This document shows positions 44,608 through 44,661 of a DNA stretch of 44,661 nt, piece by piece. The DNA is taken from positions 1-44,661 of the forward strand of contig NZ_CAMEFG010000027.1 in NCBI RefSeq assembly GCF_945915435.1. Direction: 5' to 3'. The notes below the pieces were generated by a model. The model saw only the letters and a list, made by a program, of their open reading frames with translations. It had not been told where the DNA came from and searched no databases. Position 1 is the first letter of the stretch. The number at the start of each line of letters is the position of its first letter. The position numbers were made by a program, and so were the translations under genes. This stretch comes from an uncultured Paracoccus sp. GTDB lineage: Bacteria > Pseudomonadota > Alphaproteobacteria > Rhodobacterales > Rhodobacteraceae.

Positions 44608-44661
44608 TTACGCGAAGAACTGCCCGCCATTGGCGGAGATTGTGGAACCTGTGATGAATCC
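44608..44661 (-). CDS. C-terminal end of a PhaB-like acetoacetyl-CoA reductase / SDR (rest outside window)
   Basis: The last 17 codons of a minus-strand gene read GFITGSTISANGGQFFA and then TAA. This is the characteristic C-terminus of short-chain dehydrogenases such as PhaB and FabG (SxITGxTxxxNGG). The FITGST...NGGQ form is closest to acetoacetyl-CoA reductases of polyhydroxybutyrate synthesis. It ends 11 bases before the aceE start on the same strand and may share its transcript. With only 17 residues the family is fairly sure and the substrate is not. Confidence 0.6.
   Translation of the reverse strand, partial: GFITGSTISANGGQFFA

Overview
The window is GC-rich, densely packed DNA from an alphaproteobacterium, most likely a Rhodobacterales member close to Paracoccus. 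This is inferred from gene content and codon bias: periplasmic Sox/flavocytochrome c sulfur oxidation, a lactate permease plus LutABC set, and an aceE-aceF-lpd operon next to a PhaB-like reductase. No 16S rRNA or other taxonomic marker is present, so the genus is a guess.

Layout. (1) 1-1112, plus strand: end of a NitT/TauT-type ABC importer whose permease carries a frameshift. (2) 5977-1139, minus strand: a six-gene sulfur-oxidation operon with cytochrome c, flavoprotein FccB, a YeeE/YedE sulfur permease, a second divergent FccB, SoxY and SoxZ. (3) 6300-16498: a complete selenocysteine unit. A membrane formate dehydrogenase (alpha with in-frame UGA at codon 200, beta, gamma) is followed by fdhE, selA, selB and the selC tRNA, then by convergent selD. 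(4) 22419-16577, minus strand: RraA-type aldolase, class I aminotransferase, a polar amino acid ABC importer (binding protein, two permeases, ATPase) and a LysR regulator. (5) 25184-22563, minus strand: a secreted subtilase with an Asp/Gly-rich spacer and an alginate-export-type outer membrane barrel, divergent from an ECF sigma/anti-sigma pair (25310-26541). (6) 26711-34166, plus strand: five overlapping or touching genes for three glycosyltransferases, an ABC exporter and a 720-residue protein with two aminoglycoside-phosphotransferase-like kinase domains. (7) 38754-34163, minus strand: lactate permease and LutA, LutB, LutC. (8) 44661-38946, minus strand: tail of a PhaB-like reductase, then pyruvate dehydrogenase E1, E2 and a lipoyl-domain E3.

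How the genes work together. Formate, reduced sulfur and lactate can each feed electrons to respiration, and pyruvate from lactate enters the PDH complex encoded next door. The sel genes supply the UGA decoding that the formate dehydrogenase needs, so maker and user of selenocysteine lie side by side. The least described parts are the glycosyltransferase/ABC/double-kinase cluster, the duplicated FccB with YedE and SoxYZ, and the importer-aminotransferase-aldolase operon, for which I propose 4-hydroxy-4-substituted glutamates as substrate.
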